The translations under genes and the position numbers were made by a program. This document shows positions 37,354 through 45,602 of a stretch of 64,000 nt of DNA, in pieces. Each line of letters starts with the position of its first letter. Within the stretch, counting starts at the first letter, position 1. The DNA is taken from assembly GCA_013697245.1 (NCBI GenBank), contig JACCXH010000010.1:62001-126000 (forward strand). Reading direction: 5' to 3'. The notes beneath the pieces are model-generated. The model was given only the letters and a program-made list of their open reading frames with translations, was not told the DNA's origin and searched no databases. The stretch is from Bacteroidota bacterium. GTDB lineage: Bacteria; Bacteroidota; Bacteroidia; B-17B0; Aurantibacillaceae.

Positions 37354-38757
37354 CTATAGAAGAGCGCGGAACAGAAGAAATAAGCTGCCCGATAAAATAA
37401 TTGTTACCGGTAAAGTAAATAACCAGGTTAGCGCAATGGTTTTAATGGTGCCTTTTTGTAAATTCTTTAATCCTTTTTTAGCTACCATCGATCCGGCAAT
37501 ACCGGATGAAAGCATGTGCGTGGTTGAAACCGGCACGCCATAAGAAGAAGCCAAACCAATGCCCATAGATGCTACTAACTCGGCACTGGCACCTTGAGCA
37601 TAACTCATGTGTTGTTTTCCGATCTTTTCACCAACGGTTTTTACAATCCGTTTCCATCCCACCATAGTTCCTAAACCTAAACATAACGAGATCAATATAA
37701 TTACCCATGAAGGTGCATATTCAATTAATTTTTTTGTGGCTTTTATTTCGGCAGTAAGTTCTTTTATTTCGTTGGCGCTTAAAGTTAAGTTACCTCCTTT
37801 AATTATTTTCTCAGCACCTTTTGTGATCTTGATTACATCTTTTCTTAATCCGAACCTGCTAGTAAGGGCAATATCATCAGCATTTGATTTAGCTGTTGTT
37901 TCAGTTTCAAAATGATCGGAGTGAATCATTATCTCGGCGTACATCTTTTTTTCCTTCCCGGCAAGCACAACCGTATCTGCTTTTGACATTAAAAGTTCTA
38001 TTTTACTTACGCTGGCATTAACGCTTTGCAGGTTAATACTCGAATCAATGGCAAATTGTCCCGGTAAAACTGCAATCAGTATCAGCATAATTAAACCCAC
38101 ACCTTTTTGACCATCGTTTTGACCGTGAAAAAAACTTACCAAACCACAGGTTACCCAAAGTAATACGCGGATCCATATTGGTGGTACTTTTCCGGGAATT
38201 GGTTCTTTGTAAATAATTTCGTTCTTAATAAATCTTTTAAAAATAAACATTACAATAATGGCAACCGAAAAACCAATTAAGGGTGATAACAACAATGCTA
38301 AACCGGTATCTTTAGCCTTATCCCAGTTAACTGCCGAAACGCCCATATCTCCCGGTAAAAAGGCAAAGGCTAAACCAATACCTAAAATTGAACCGATAAT
38401 TGTATGTGAGCTGGACGATGGAATGCCAAAATACCAGGTGCCAAAATTCCAAATGATGGCACTTAATAATAAGGCCATTATCATGGCAATACCATGATAT
38501 GGGTTACTATCTACCAGCACATCCATTGGTAATAAATTTACAATGCCCATGGCAACAGTAATGCCGCCTAACATAACGCCGGTAAAGTTTAATATGCCGC
38601 TATAAACTACTGCTACTGTAGGTTTTAACGAGTTGGTATAAATAACGGTAGCAACCGCATTCGCAGTATCATGAAAACCATTAATAAACTCGAAGAAGCA
38701 GGCAAAGACCAGACAAAGTATTAATAGTACGGTAAGTGTTGTATCTAATCCAAACAT
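37354..38757 (-). CDS. Inorganic phosphate transporter, PiT family
   Basis: The 467-residue polytopic protein has the two PiT signature halves: FINGFHDTANAVATVI near residue 25-40 and the second half with FFHGQNDGQKGVG (around 215-225) and GVPVSTTHMLSSG near the C-terminus. About ten membrane segments are seen. Between the halves lies a roughly 110-residue soluble insert (about 235-350) with repeated helical Lys/Asp-rich stretches. PiT carriers co-transport phosphate with protons or metal-phosphate. ATG at 38757; no pst or pho genes are beside it. Confidence 0.92.
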   Translation of the reverse strand: MFGLDTTLTVLLILCLVFACFFEFINGFHDTANAVATVIYTNSLKPTVAVVYSGILNFTGVMLGGITVAMGIVNLLPMDVLVDSNPYHGIAMIMALLLSAIIWNFGTWYFGIPSSSSHTIIGSILGIGLAFAFLPGDMGVSAVNWDKAKDTGLALLLSPLIGFSVAIIVMFIFKRFIKNEIIYKEPIPGKVPPIWIRVLLWVTCGLVSFFHGQNDGQKGVGLIMLILIAVLPGQFAIDSSINLQSVNASVSKIELLMSKADTVVLAGKEKKMYAEIMIHSDHFETETTAKSNADDIALTSRFGLRKDVIKITKGAEKIIKGGNLTLSANEIKELTAEIKATKKLIEYAPSWVIILISLCLGLGTMVGWKRIVKTVGEKIGKQHMSYAQGASAELVASMGIGLASSYGVPVSTTHMLSSGIAGSMVAKKGLKNLQKGTIKTIALTWLFTLPVTIILSGSLFLLFRALL

Positions 38758-38929
38758 AGTGTGTGTTTAATATTGCTCAAATCTATTTTTTTAAAGGCTT
38801 AACTGTGTTAAGTTAACGTTAATTATTGCCTCTTTCGCTGATGGCAGATGACTGGAAGAGAAAAGACAAGTAAAGCTTAATTGCACAATAAGTTTTCTTT
38901 CGCTTTTAAAATATGGGTATAATTAATAA

Positions 38930-39364
38930 TTATTTTTTTAAAGCGTCTCGGATCTCTGTTAAAAGTATTTCGGTGGTGGTTGGTTCGGGAATTGCGGCCG
39001 GGGCTTCTTCTTCTTTTTTCTTCATCCTGTTAATAGCTTTAATAAGCATGAACATCACAAAAGCAACCACTATAAAATCTATTGCCGCTGTTATAAAATT
39101 ACCCCATTGTATTGCAACCTCTTGCACTGCTGGCGTGATAACTGAGCCAGTAGGATCTTTAATTTCCGCAACGCCCTCTTTTATTACGATCTTTTTCTTT
39201 GTTAAATCCACGCCTCCCATTAGCAACCCGACTAAAGGAGAAAACATTTTTTCAACAAACGCACTAACAACCTTGCCAAAAGCAGCTCCCATAACGAAAG
39301 CAATTGCTGTATCAACTAAATTACCCTTAAGAGCAAAGGCTTTAAACTCTGTCATCATTCCCAT
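38930..39364 (-). CDS. mscL: Large-conductance mechanosensitive channel
   Basis: MscL opens under membrane tension to release solutes during osmotic downshock. The 144-residue protein has the N-terminal FKAFALKGNLVDTAIAFVMGAAFGKVV first helix, a periplasmic loop, a second membrane helix (FITAAIDFIVVAFVMFMLIKAIN) and a charged cytoplasmic helix with Pro/Ala linker at the end. Length matches the family. It follows the OmpA-like gene by 11 bases and is probably co-transcribed. Confidence 0.97.
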   Translation of the reverse strand: MGMMTEFKAFALKGNLVDTAIAFVMGAAFGKVVSAFVEKMFSPLVGLLMGGVDLTKKKIVIKEGVAEIKDPTGSVITPAVQEVAIQWGNFITAAIDFIVVAFVMFMLIKAINRMKKKEEEAPAAIPEPTTTEILLTEIRDALKK

Positions 39365-39375
39365 AAAAATTAATT

Positions 39376-40383
39376 TTAATTATTGTTTCCCAACACTTTT
39401 AATAGCTCGTCTAACTTAGGCGTAAGAATGATTTCGGTACGGCGATTTTTCTTTCTTGCTTCTGGTGTTTTAGCATTATCTAAAGGGAAAAATTCGCCGC
39501 GACCGGCGGCTGTAATTCTTTGCGATTCTATTTTTGCATTGGATAACATTATTTTTGTAACCGAGGTGGCCCTCATCACGCTTAGGTCCCAGTTATCCTT
39601 TATTTCGCCGGCGCCTTTCATTGGCACATCATCGGTGTGGCCTTCAACCAACACATTTATATCGGGGTTTTGTTCTAAAACCTTTGCAACGCTTTTTAAT
39701 GCCTCAACACCTTTTGCTTCTACGTTGGTTTTTCCACTGGCAAATAAAAGGCTCTCATCCATGCTCACATATACTTTACCGTTTTTTTGTGTAATGGTTA
39801 ATCCTTTACCCTCAAAACCAATCAAGGCGTCGCTCAGTTTTTTTCGAAGATCTGCCGCTGCCTGATCTTTCTTTTTAAGAATGTCTTCCAATTCTGTTAC
39901 ACGGGCTTCGCGTTTTTTTAGTTCGGCGTTCAGCATATCCAGATCGATTTTTTGAAGTGTTAGTTTTGCTTCTAATCCCTTTAGCTCGTCTTGTTTCTTC
40001 AACAATTGCTCTTGCGTTAATTGAAGGTCGCCACTTAGTTTGTTATTATCTTTTTCACTGCCGCTTAATAATTTATTTAAACGGTCCATTAATTGTTGGT
40101 TAAGCTGATCGAGCTTATCATATTTAGAAGTTAAATTCCTGTAACTACTTCCAACTATACTGGTATCTCTTTTTAAACCTACATTCTCTTTTTCATATTT
40201 GGTAAATTGTTCTTTTAACTCAGCGAGTTTTGCTTCGGCCTCCTGTGTTGATTTTTTTAGCGATGCTCTTTCGGTATCACATTCCTTTAATTTTGTTTTC
40301 GATTCATCCAACAATCTTGCGGGAACACATGCGTATGCCACAAATAAGGCCGTTACAGCTATTAATAAATACTTTTTCATCAT
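39376..40383 (-). CDS. OmpA-family lipoprotein with coiled coil
   Basis: With the ATG at 40383 the protein has about 335 residues. It opens with a lipoprotein-like signal (KKYLLIAVTALFVAYAC) and a long predicted coiled coil (about 30-190, with KLAELKEQFTKYEKENV and many heptads). The C-terminal OmpA-like peptidoglycan-binding domain has the signatures LVEGHTDDVP, NWDLSVMRA and ARKKNRRTEI. The frame is also open to an ATG at 40401, but this adds a non-signal extension. It likely tethers the outer membrane to murein. Gene order: OmpA-like, then mscL. Confidence 0.85.
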   Translation of the reverse strand: MMKKYLLIAVTALFVAYACVPARLLDESKTKLKECDTERASLKKSTQEAEAKLAELKEQFTKYEKENVGLKRDTSIVGSSYRNLTSKYDKLDQLNQQLMDRLNKLLSGSEKDNNKLSGDLQLTQEQLLKKQDELKGLEAKLTLQKIDLDMLNAELKKREARVTELEDILKKKDQAAADLRKKLSDALIGFEGKGLTITQKNGKVYVSMDESLLFASGKTNVEAKGVEALKSVAKVLEQNPDINVLVEGHTDDVPMKGAGEIKDNWDLSVMRATSVTKIMLSNAKIESQRITAAGRGEFFPLDNAKTPEARKKNRRTEIILTPKLDELLKVLGNNN

Positions 40384-40488
40384 GGTTAAATATAAGTCCA
40401 TTTTTTAATATAAATAAAGGTTTAACAGTCACGTTTTTAACAACTCAATTGTTTACAAAAATACTTATCTTGTGAAAGGCATTCAAGC

Positions 40489-41988
40489 TTGAAAAAACGA
40501 CTATATATTCTTCTTTTTTTATTCCAAAATTTGCTTTTTTTGGGACAATCCGGTCAAGGTGATTCATCCGCTTATAATGCACTTTTTAAAGAATATCAAG
40601 CCGTTGCAAGCACAAACAGGGTTAAGGCTTTTAATGCGCTTAATAAGATCGAAAAAAAGAGCACAAAAGAAAATAATCTTTTTTATTTATCAGAAGCGCT
40701 TGTTTACAAAGCTATTTTATACTATTATGATAACAAGTATGATAGCGCTAAAGTATACATTAGCAGGTCTCTTAGTCTCGCCGCAAAAGGAAATAATGCT
40801 AAAGCGCAAATGCGCGCCTATAATTTGTTAGGCGCCATTTATTATAACCAGGGCGATTTTAAGAATACAGAAAAGTATTATAATGAAAAAATAAGGGTTG
40901 CTGAAAAAAACAAAGATACTGCGGCTATTTTTGGCACCTATTATAATATGGGCCTTGTCTTTTTTCAACAAAGTAATTATTTAAAATCGGCCGACTACAA
41001 TTTTAAGGCATTGCCGTATTTTGAACGAGCTAAAGATACTTTTAATATTATTTCTTCTTTGCAATCCATTGGCTTTACTTATATGAATTTAGACGACGTT
41101 CCCTCTTCCATAAAATTTTATACCAAAGCTCTCTCATTGGCGAAAGGATATAAGGACAAATACCAGTTAGCGGGGATCTATATTGACCTGGCCGCTGCGC
41201 AAGGCATTATTAATAAACCCGATTCTGAACTGTATTACCTTGATCTTGCGCTCAAGTTATCTTCTAAAGAAAAAGATGATTTTCATTTCGCCATTGCGCT
41301 TAACAATAAAGCAGATCACTACCTAAGAGAAAAAAATTATTCGCAGGCACTTGTTTTATCAAAAGAGGCCGAAAAATTAAATTTAAAAAGTTCGCGCAAA
41401 TTAGTTTTGTGCGAGGTGTATAATAATCTTTCAAATATATATTATTATTTAGATAAGCCGGACAGCGCATTAATATATGCGAATAAAGCCTACACGATTG
41501 GCGTTGAGGTACAGCAGGCAAAAATGGCGCGTTTGTGTGCCAAAACACTTTCTTTTATTTATGAAGCCCGAAAAAATTCGGATAGTGCTTTAAAGTATTA
41601 CAAACTGTTTTCCGCTTTTAACGATACACTTAAAAAAGAAAGCCAGTTACGCGGTATTGCCCAAAAGGAATTTTTATTCGAAAAACAAAACCAGGAAACG
41701 CTTCGTGCCCAGGAAAAATTATTAGCTGATGCCAGACTCGAAAAACAAAAACAAATAAACCTCATTGTACTCGTTGCTTCTATTTTGCTTTCCGTTTTTT
41801 TATTGATTGGGATCGTTAACTACAGGCAAAAACAAAAGGCTAACGCGCAGGTTTTGGCTCAAAAAAAATTACTGGAAGAAAAACAAAAAGAAATCTTAGA
41901 CTCCATAAATTATGCGAGCCGAATTCAAAATAGTTTGATGCCAACAGATAAATACATTGACAAGAGTTTAAAAAAATTAAAGACTTGA
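40489..41988 (+). CDS. TPR sensor-like membrane protein lacking the SpoIIE phosphatase domain
   Basis: The 499 residues have a signal peptide, seven or so tetratricopeptide repeats (about 30-400), one membrane helix (about 425-442) and a coiled-coil linker with LEEKQKEILDSINYASRIQNS. In related proteins this linker leads into a SpoIIE/PP2C phosphatase, as in the protein at 60583-62685, but here the protein stops just after the linker (ending SLKKLKT). The start codon is TTG at 40489. acs begins 4 bases after the stop, so no phosphatase remnant can be hidden downstream. Function unknown; possibly a regulatory partner of a complete homologue. Confidence 0.75.
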   Translation: MKKRLYILLFLFQNLLFLGQSGQGDSSAYNALFKEYQAVASTNRVKAFNALNKIEKKSTKENNLFYLSEALVYKAILYYYDNKYDSAKVYISRSLSLAAKGNNAKAQMRAYNLLGAIYYNQGDFKNTEKYYNEKIRVAEKNKDTAAIFGTYYNMGLVFFQQSNYLKSADYNFKALPYFERAKDTFNIISSLQSIGFTYMNLDDVPSSIKFYTKALSLAKGYKDKYQLAGIYIDLAAAQGIINKPDSELYYLDLALKLSSKEKDDFHFAIALNNKADHYLREKNYSQALVLSKEAEKLNLKSSRKLVLCEVYNNLSNIYYYLDKPDSALIYANKAYTIGVEVQQAKMARLCAKTLSFIYEARKNSDSALKYYKLFSAFNDTLKKESQLRGIAQKEFLFEKQNQETLRAQEKLLADARLEKQKQINLIVLVASILLSVFLLIGIVNYRQKQKANAQVLAQKKLLEEKQKEILDSINYASRIQNSLMPTDKYIDKSLKKLKT

Positions 41989-41992
41989 TGCT

Positions 41993-43885
41993 ATGCAAAT
42001 AACAACTTTAGATGAATATAAAATAGCTTATAAAAAAAGCGTTGATGCCCCGGAAGAATTTTGGGCCGAAGTAGCGTCCGGTTTTGAGTGGCAAGAAAAA
42101 TGGGATAAGGTTTTAGACTGGAATTTTACTGAGCCAAAAATACAATGGTTTATTAACGGAAAATTAAATATTACCGAGAACTGCATTGACAGGCATTTAA
42201 AAACGGACGGGAACAAAACAGCTTTTATTTGGGAGCCAAATGAACCCGGAGATAAGAATAGAATTATTACTTATAAAGAATTATCTGAAGCTGTAAATCG
42301 TTTAGCCAATGTTTTAAAAAGTTTTGGTATAAAAAAAGGCGATCGTATTTGTATTTATTTGCCCATGGTGCCCGAAGCCGTTTATGCTATGCTGGCCTGT
42401 GCAAGGGTTGGCGCAGTGCACTCTGTTGTGTTTGGTGGTTTTAGCGCCCAGTCTATAATAGATCGTATCAACGATTCACAGTGCAAAGTGGTTTTAACAA
42501 GTGATGGCGCTTATCGCGGCAATAAACAATTACCAATGAAAACAACAGTTGATGAAGCTTTATTAAAATGCCCTTCGGTTACAAACGTTTTGGTTTACAA
42601 ACGCACCGGCGAAAAAGTATCTATGCAGCTTGGGCGCGACCTAGACTGGGAAACTGAGTGTAAAAAACAAAATGTTGATTGTAAAGCTGAAATAATGGAT
42701 AGCGAAGATCCGCTGTTTATACTTTATACCTCCGGTAGTACCGGCAAACCCAAAGGCGTGGTGCATAGTTGTGGTGGTTTTATGGTGTATACAGCTTATT
42801 CTTTTCAAAATGTATTTCAATACAACAAAAATGATGTGTACTGGTGTACCGCTGATGTGGGCTGGATAACCGGTCACTCTTATATTGCTTACGGCCCTTT
42901 ATTATGCGGCGCCAGCTCCGTAATTTTTGAAGGTGTGCCTAATTACCCTGATAGCGGAAGGTTTTGGCAGGTAGTAGATAAACACAAAGTAACCATATTT
43001 TATACCGCACCAACTGCCATTCGCGCTTTAGAAGCGGCCGGACTTGATTTTGTTACACCGTATAAATTAAACAGCCTGCGTGTTTTAGGCAGTGTTGGCG
43101 AACCTATTAATGAAGAAGCATGGCAATGGTATCATAAGAATATTGGGAAAGAAAAATGCCCCATTGTTGATACCTGGTGGCAAACTGAGACCGGCGGAAT
43201 CCTAATTTCGCCAATCGCAGGAATTACACCCTTAAAGCCCGGCTTTGCAACTTTACCACTTCCGGGCATACAACCTGTGTTGGTGGATGAAAAAGGAAAA
43301 GAAATTTTAGGTAACGGGGTAGAAGGAAACTTATGCATTAAATTCCCCTGGCCATCCATTATCCGCACTACTTATGGTGATCATGAGCGCTGCCGTACTA
43401 CTTATTTTGCAACCTATCCTAATTTATATTTTACAGGTGACGGTTGTAAACGAGACGAGAATGGGTATTATAGAATTACCGGAAGAGTGGATGATGTTAT
43501 TAATGTAAGTGGTCACCGCATTGGCACCGCCGAAGTAGAAAGCGCTATTAACGAACAGGCTGATGTCGTTGAATCGGCTGTGGTGGCTTATCCACATGAT
43601 ATAAAAGGACAAGGCCTTTATGCGTTTTGTATTGTTCCAAAAACAACAAAAACAAACGAGCAAATAAAAAAAGAAATTAACGAGTGCGTTAATAAAATAA
43701 TTGGAGCTATTGCAAGACCGGATAAAATTCAAATTGTAAGCGGCTTGCCAAAAACACGCAGCGGAAAAATTATGCGTCGCATTTTACGAAAAGTGGCCGA
43801 AGGTGAACTAAGTAATTTAGGCGATACCTCCACGCTTTTAGATCCATCGGTAGTTGAAGAAATAATAAAAGGGCGCATCAATTAA
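41993..43885 (+). CDS. acs: Acetyl-CoA synthetase
   Basis: This AMP-forming ligase activates acetate to acetyl-CoA. The 630-residue protein has the P-loop YTSGSTGKPKG (245-255), TWWQTETGG, the FTGDGCKRDENGYYRITGRVDD adenylation motif, and the C-terminal PKTRSGKIMRRILR block with Lys592, the residue acetylated in family members. The size is typical. It follows the TPR gene after 4 bases and overlaps the ogt start by one base, so the three are probably in one unit. Confidence 0.96.
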   Translation: MQITTLDEYKIAYKKSVDAPEEFWAEVASGFEWQEKWDKVLDWNFTEPKIQWFINGKLNITENCIDRHLKTDGNKTAFIWEPNEPGDKNRIITYKELSEAVNRLANVLKSFGIKKGDRICIYLPMVPEAVYAMLACARVGAVHSVVFGGFSAQSIIDRINDSQCKVVLTSDGAYRGNKQLPMKTTVDEALLKCPSVTNVLVYKRTGEKVSMQLGRDLDWETECKKQNVDCKAEIMDSEDPLFILYTSGSTGKPKGVVHSCGGFMVYTAYSFQNVFQYNKNDVYWCTADVGWITGHSYIAYGPLLCGASSVIFEGVPNYPDSGRFWQVVDKHKVTIFYTAPTAIRALEAAGLDFVTPYKLNSLRVLGSVGEPINEEAWQWYHKNIGKEKCPIVDTWWQTETGGILISPIAGITPLKPGFATLPLPGIQPVLVDEKGKEILGNGVEGNLCIKFPWPSIIRTTYGDHERCRTTYFATYPNLYFTGDGCKRDENGYYRITGRVDDVINVSGHRIGTAEVESAINEQADVVESAVVAYPHDIKGQGLYAFCIVPKTTKTNEQIKKEINECVNKIIGAIARPDKIQIVSGLPKTRSGKIMRRILRKVAEGELSNLGDTSTLLDPSVVEEIIKGRIN

Positions 43886-44385
43886 TGGAAGCCATTATTT
43901 ATAATTATTATTTATCGCCCGTTGGAGAATTGGAAATGGCGCAGGAAGGCAATGAATTACTTTGGCTTAAATTTTTCGAAACTCAAAAAGAAAAAAGAAT
44001 AAAGCAAGAAGCCACCGGATCAAATTTATTTACAAAAGCAAAAGAACAATTAGATCTTTACTTTAAAAACGAATTAGACGTTTTTGATTTGCCATTAAGT
44101 TTACGCGGAACAGATTTTCAAAAAAGTCTTTGGCAAAAATTAAAGGAAATTCCATTTGGAAAAACCATTAGCTATTTAACTTTATCTAAACAGGTGGGCG
44201 ATGTAAAAGCGATAAGGGCCGTTGCCTCCACAAATGGGAAAAATCGTTTTTGTATTATTATTCCCTGCCACCGTGTAATAGGTACCAATGGTTCTTTGAC
44301 CGGTTATGCGGGCGATCTATGGCGTAAGAAATGGTTGTTGGAGCACGAGTTAAAACGTTCTAGTGTGCAAACGGAATTGTTTTAA
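43885..44385 (+). CDS. ogt: Methylated-DNA--protein-cysteine methyltransferase
   Basis: It repairs O6-methylguanine by transferring the methyl group to its own Cys128 in the PCHRVIG motif. The 166-residue protein also has the RAVASTNGKN segment and an N-terminal non-catalytic domain typical of Ogt/MGMT. The start overlaps the acs stop by one base (TAATG). The Ada-type regulatory domain is absent. Confidence 0.93.
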   Translation: MEAIIYNYYLSPVGELEMAQEGNELLWLKFFETQKEKRIKQEATGSNLFTKAKEQLDLYFKNELDVFDLPLSLRGTDFQKSLWQKLKEIPFGKTISYLTLSKQVGDVKAIRAVASTNGKNRFCIIIPCHRVIGTNGSLTGYAGDLWRKKWLLEHELKRSSVQTELF

Positions 44386-44422
44386 TAATCAATAAAAGAC
44401 GCTGAGCTTTTCGAGGCTAAAA

Positions 44423-45532
44423 TTACGCCAACTCATACATCTTTCCGGGACGAGACTTAATTAAATTACTGAATTCTAATTGCAACAATAAAGTAGAAAT
44501 TTTGCTGATTGTAAATTCCGTAGTCTGACAAATTTCATCTACGTGTAAACTTGATTTTTTTGCAAATACATCGATCACTTTTTTTTCTTCGTCACTTAAA
44601 TTTATTGGTAAGGGAATTTGTTTTGAGGTTTTAGTTTTCTTTTCTGTTTCCTGCCATTGCATGGCGTATAAAAGGTCGGCAGCATTTTCAATTAACACTG
44701 CGCGGTTCTGTTTTATCAAACCGTTGCAACCTTCGGCTAATGGCTCGCCGGCCCTTCCCGGAAAAGCAAACACATCTTTATTATAGCTGTTTGCAATAGT
44801 TGCTGTAATTAAACTGCCACCACCACGTTTGCTTTCAACAACAACAAGAGCATCACATAAGCCGGCAACTATCCTGTTACGCTTCGGAAAATTTACCGCA
44901 TCGGGATTTGTACCGCTCATAAAATCCGTCAATATCCCTCCCTGCCCTATCATGCGTTTAGCCACTTTTTCATGCAATTGCGGATAGATCCTGTCCAGGC
45001 CGTGTGCCACAACGCCAACTGTTTTTAAGCCCGTTTCCAATGCTGTTTTATGCGCTAACACATCTACGCCATAAGCCAGGCCGCTTAAAATTAAAATGCC
45101 GGTGTCTTTTAATTCTGAAATAAATTCTTCTGTTTTTTCTTTGCCGTAACTGCTTGGCTTGCGTGTACCTACCACGCTTACAATTCTCTCGTGATTTAAG
45201 TTGGCGTTACCTCTGTAATATAGTAACACGGGACTATCACTGCAATACCTTAAACGTGTAGGATAATTTTCATCGGTAAAAAATAAAGGGTCGATCTTGT
45301 ATTTTTGAATAAATTTTATTTCTTCCTCTGCCCTGTTTAAAACGTCTTTACTGTTTATAATTGATCTTGCCCAAGTTGCGCCAATACCCGGGATTTTTAA
45401 CAGGTGTGTTTGCTTTTGTTTAAACACCTCGCTGGCGCTACCACAATAGGCTAGTAAAGATTTTGCATTAACATCTCCTATCCCTTCTATCAGGGTTAAT
45501 CCGATCTGATAAGGCAATTCGTCTAAATTCAT
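44423..45532 (-). CDS. dprA: DNA-processing protein DprA
   Basis: DprA binds incoming single-stranded DNA and loads RecA during natural transformation. The protein has an N-terminal HhH/SAM-like region (TLIEGIGDVNAKSL), the Rossmann-type core with VVGTRKPSSYG, SGLAYGVDVLAHKTAL and FPKRNRIVAGL, and a C-terminal winged helix (about 310-369). I choose the ATG at 45532 (369 residues) because the longer frame starts at a TTG (45556) and adds only eight non-conserved residues. Shared in many non-competent bacteria as well. It converges on ogt. Confidence 0.94.
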   Translation of the reverse strand: MNLDELPYQIGLTLIEGIGDVNAKSLLAYCGSASEVFKQKQTHLLKIPGIGATWARSIINSKDVLNRAEEEIKFIQKYKIDPLFFTDENYPTRLRYCSDSPVLLYYRGNANLNHERIVSVVGTRKPSSYGKEKTEEFISELKDTGILILSGLAYGVDVLAHKTALETGLKTVGVVAHGLDRIYPQLHEKVAKRMIGQGGILTDFMSGTNPDAVNFPKRNRIVAGLCDALVVVESKRGGGSLITATIANSYNKDVFAFPGRAGEPLAEGCNGLIKQNRAVLIENAADLLYAMQWQETEKKTKTSKQIPLPINLSDEEKKVIDVFAKKSSLHVDEICQTTEFTISKISTLLLQLEFSNLIKSRPGKMYELA

Positions 45533-45602
45533 ATTGTGGTGTAAATTTTGTTTCAAAATAAAAAAAGCATTTACTATATTGTAAAATTATTCTCAATTAA
45601 AC

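Noticed and set aside
38913-39419. Rightward 168-codon frame over mscL
   Set aside because: It is the complementary strand of mscL, whose family match is decisive.
39383-39865. Rightward 160-codon frame inside the OmpA-like gene
   Set aside because: Antisense shadow of the conserved OmpA domain.
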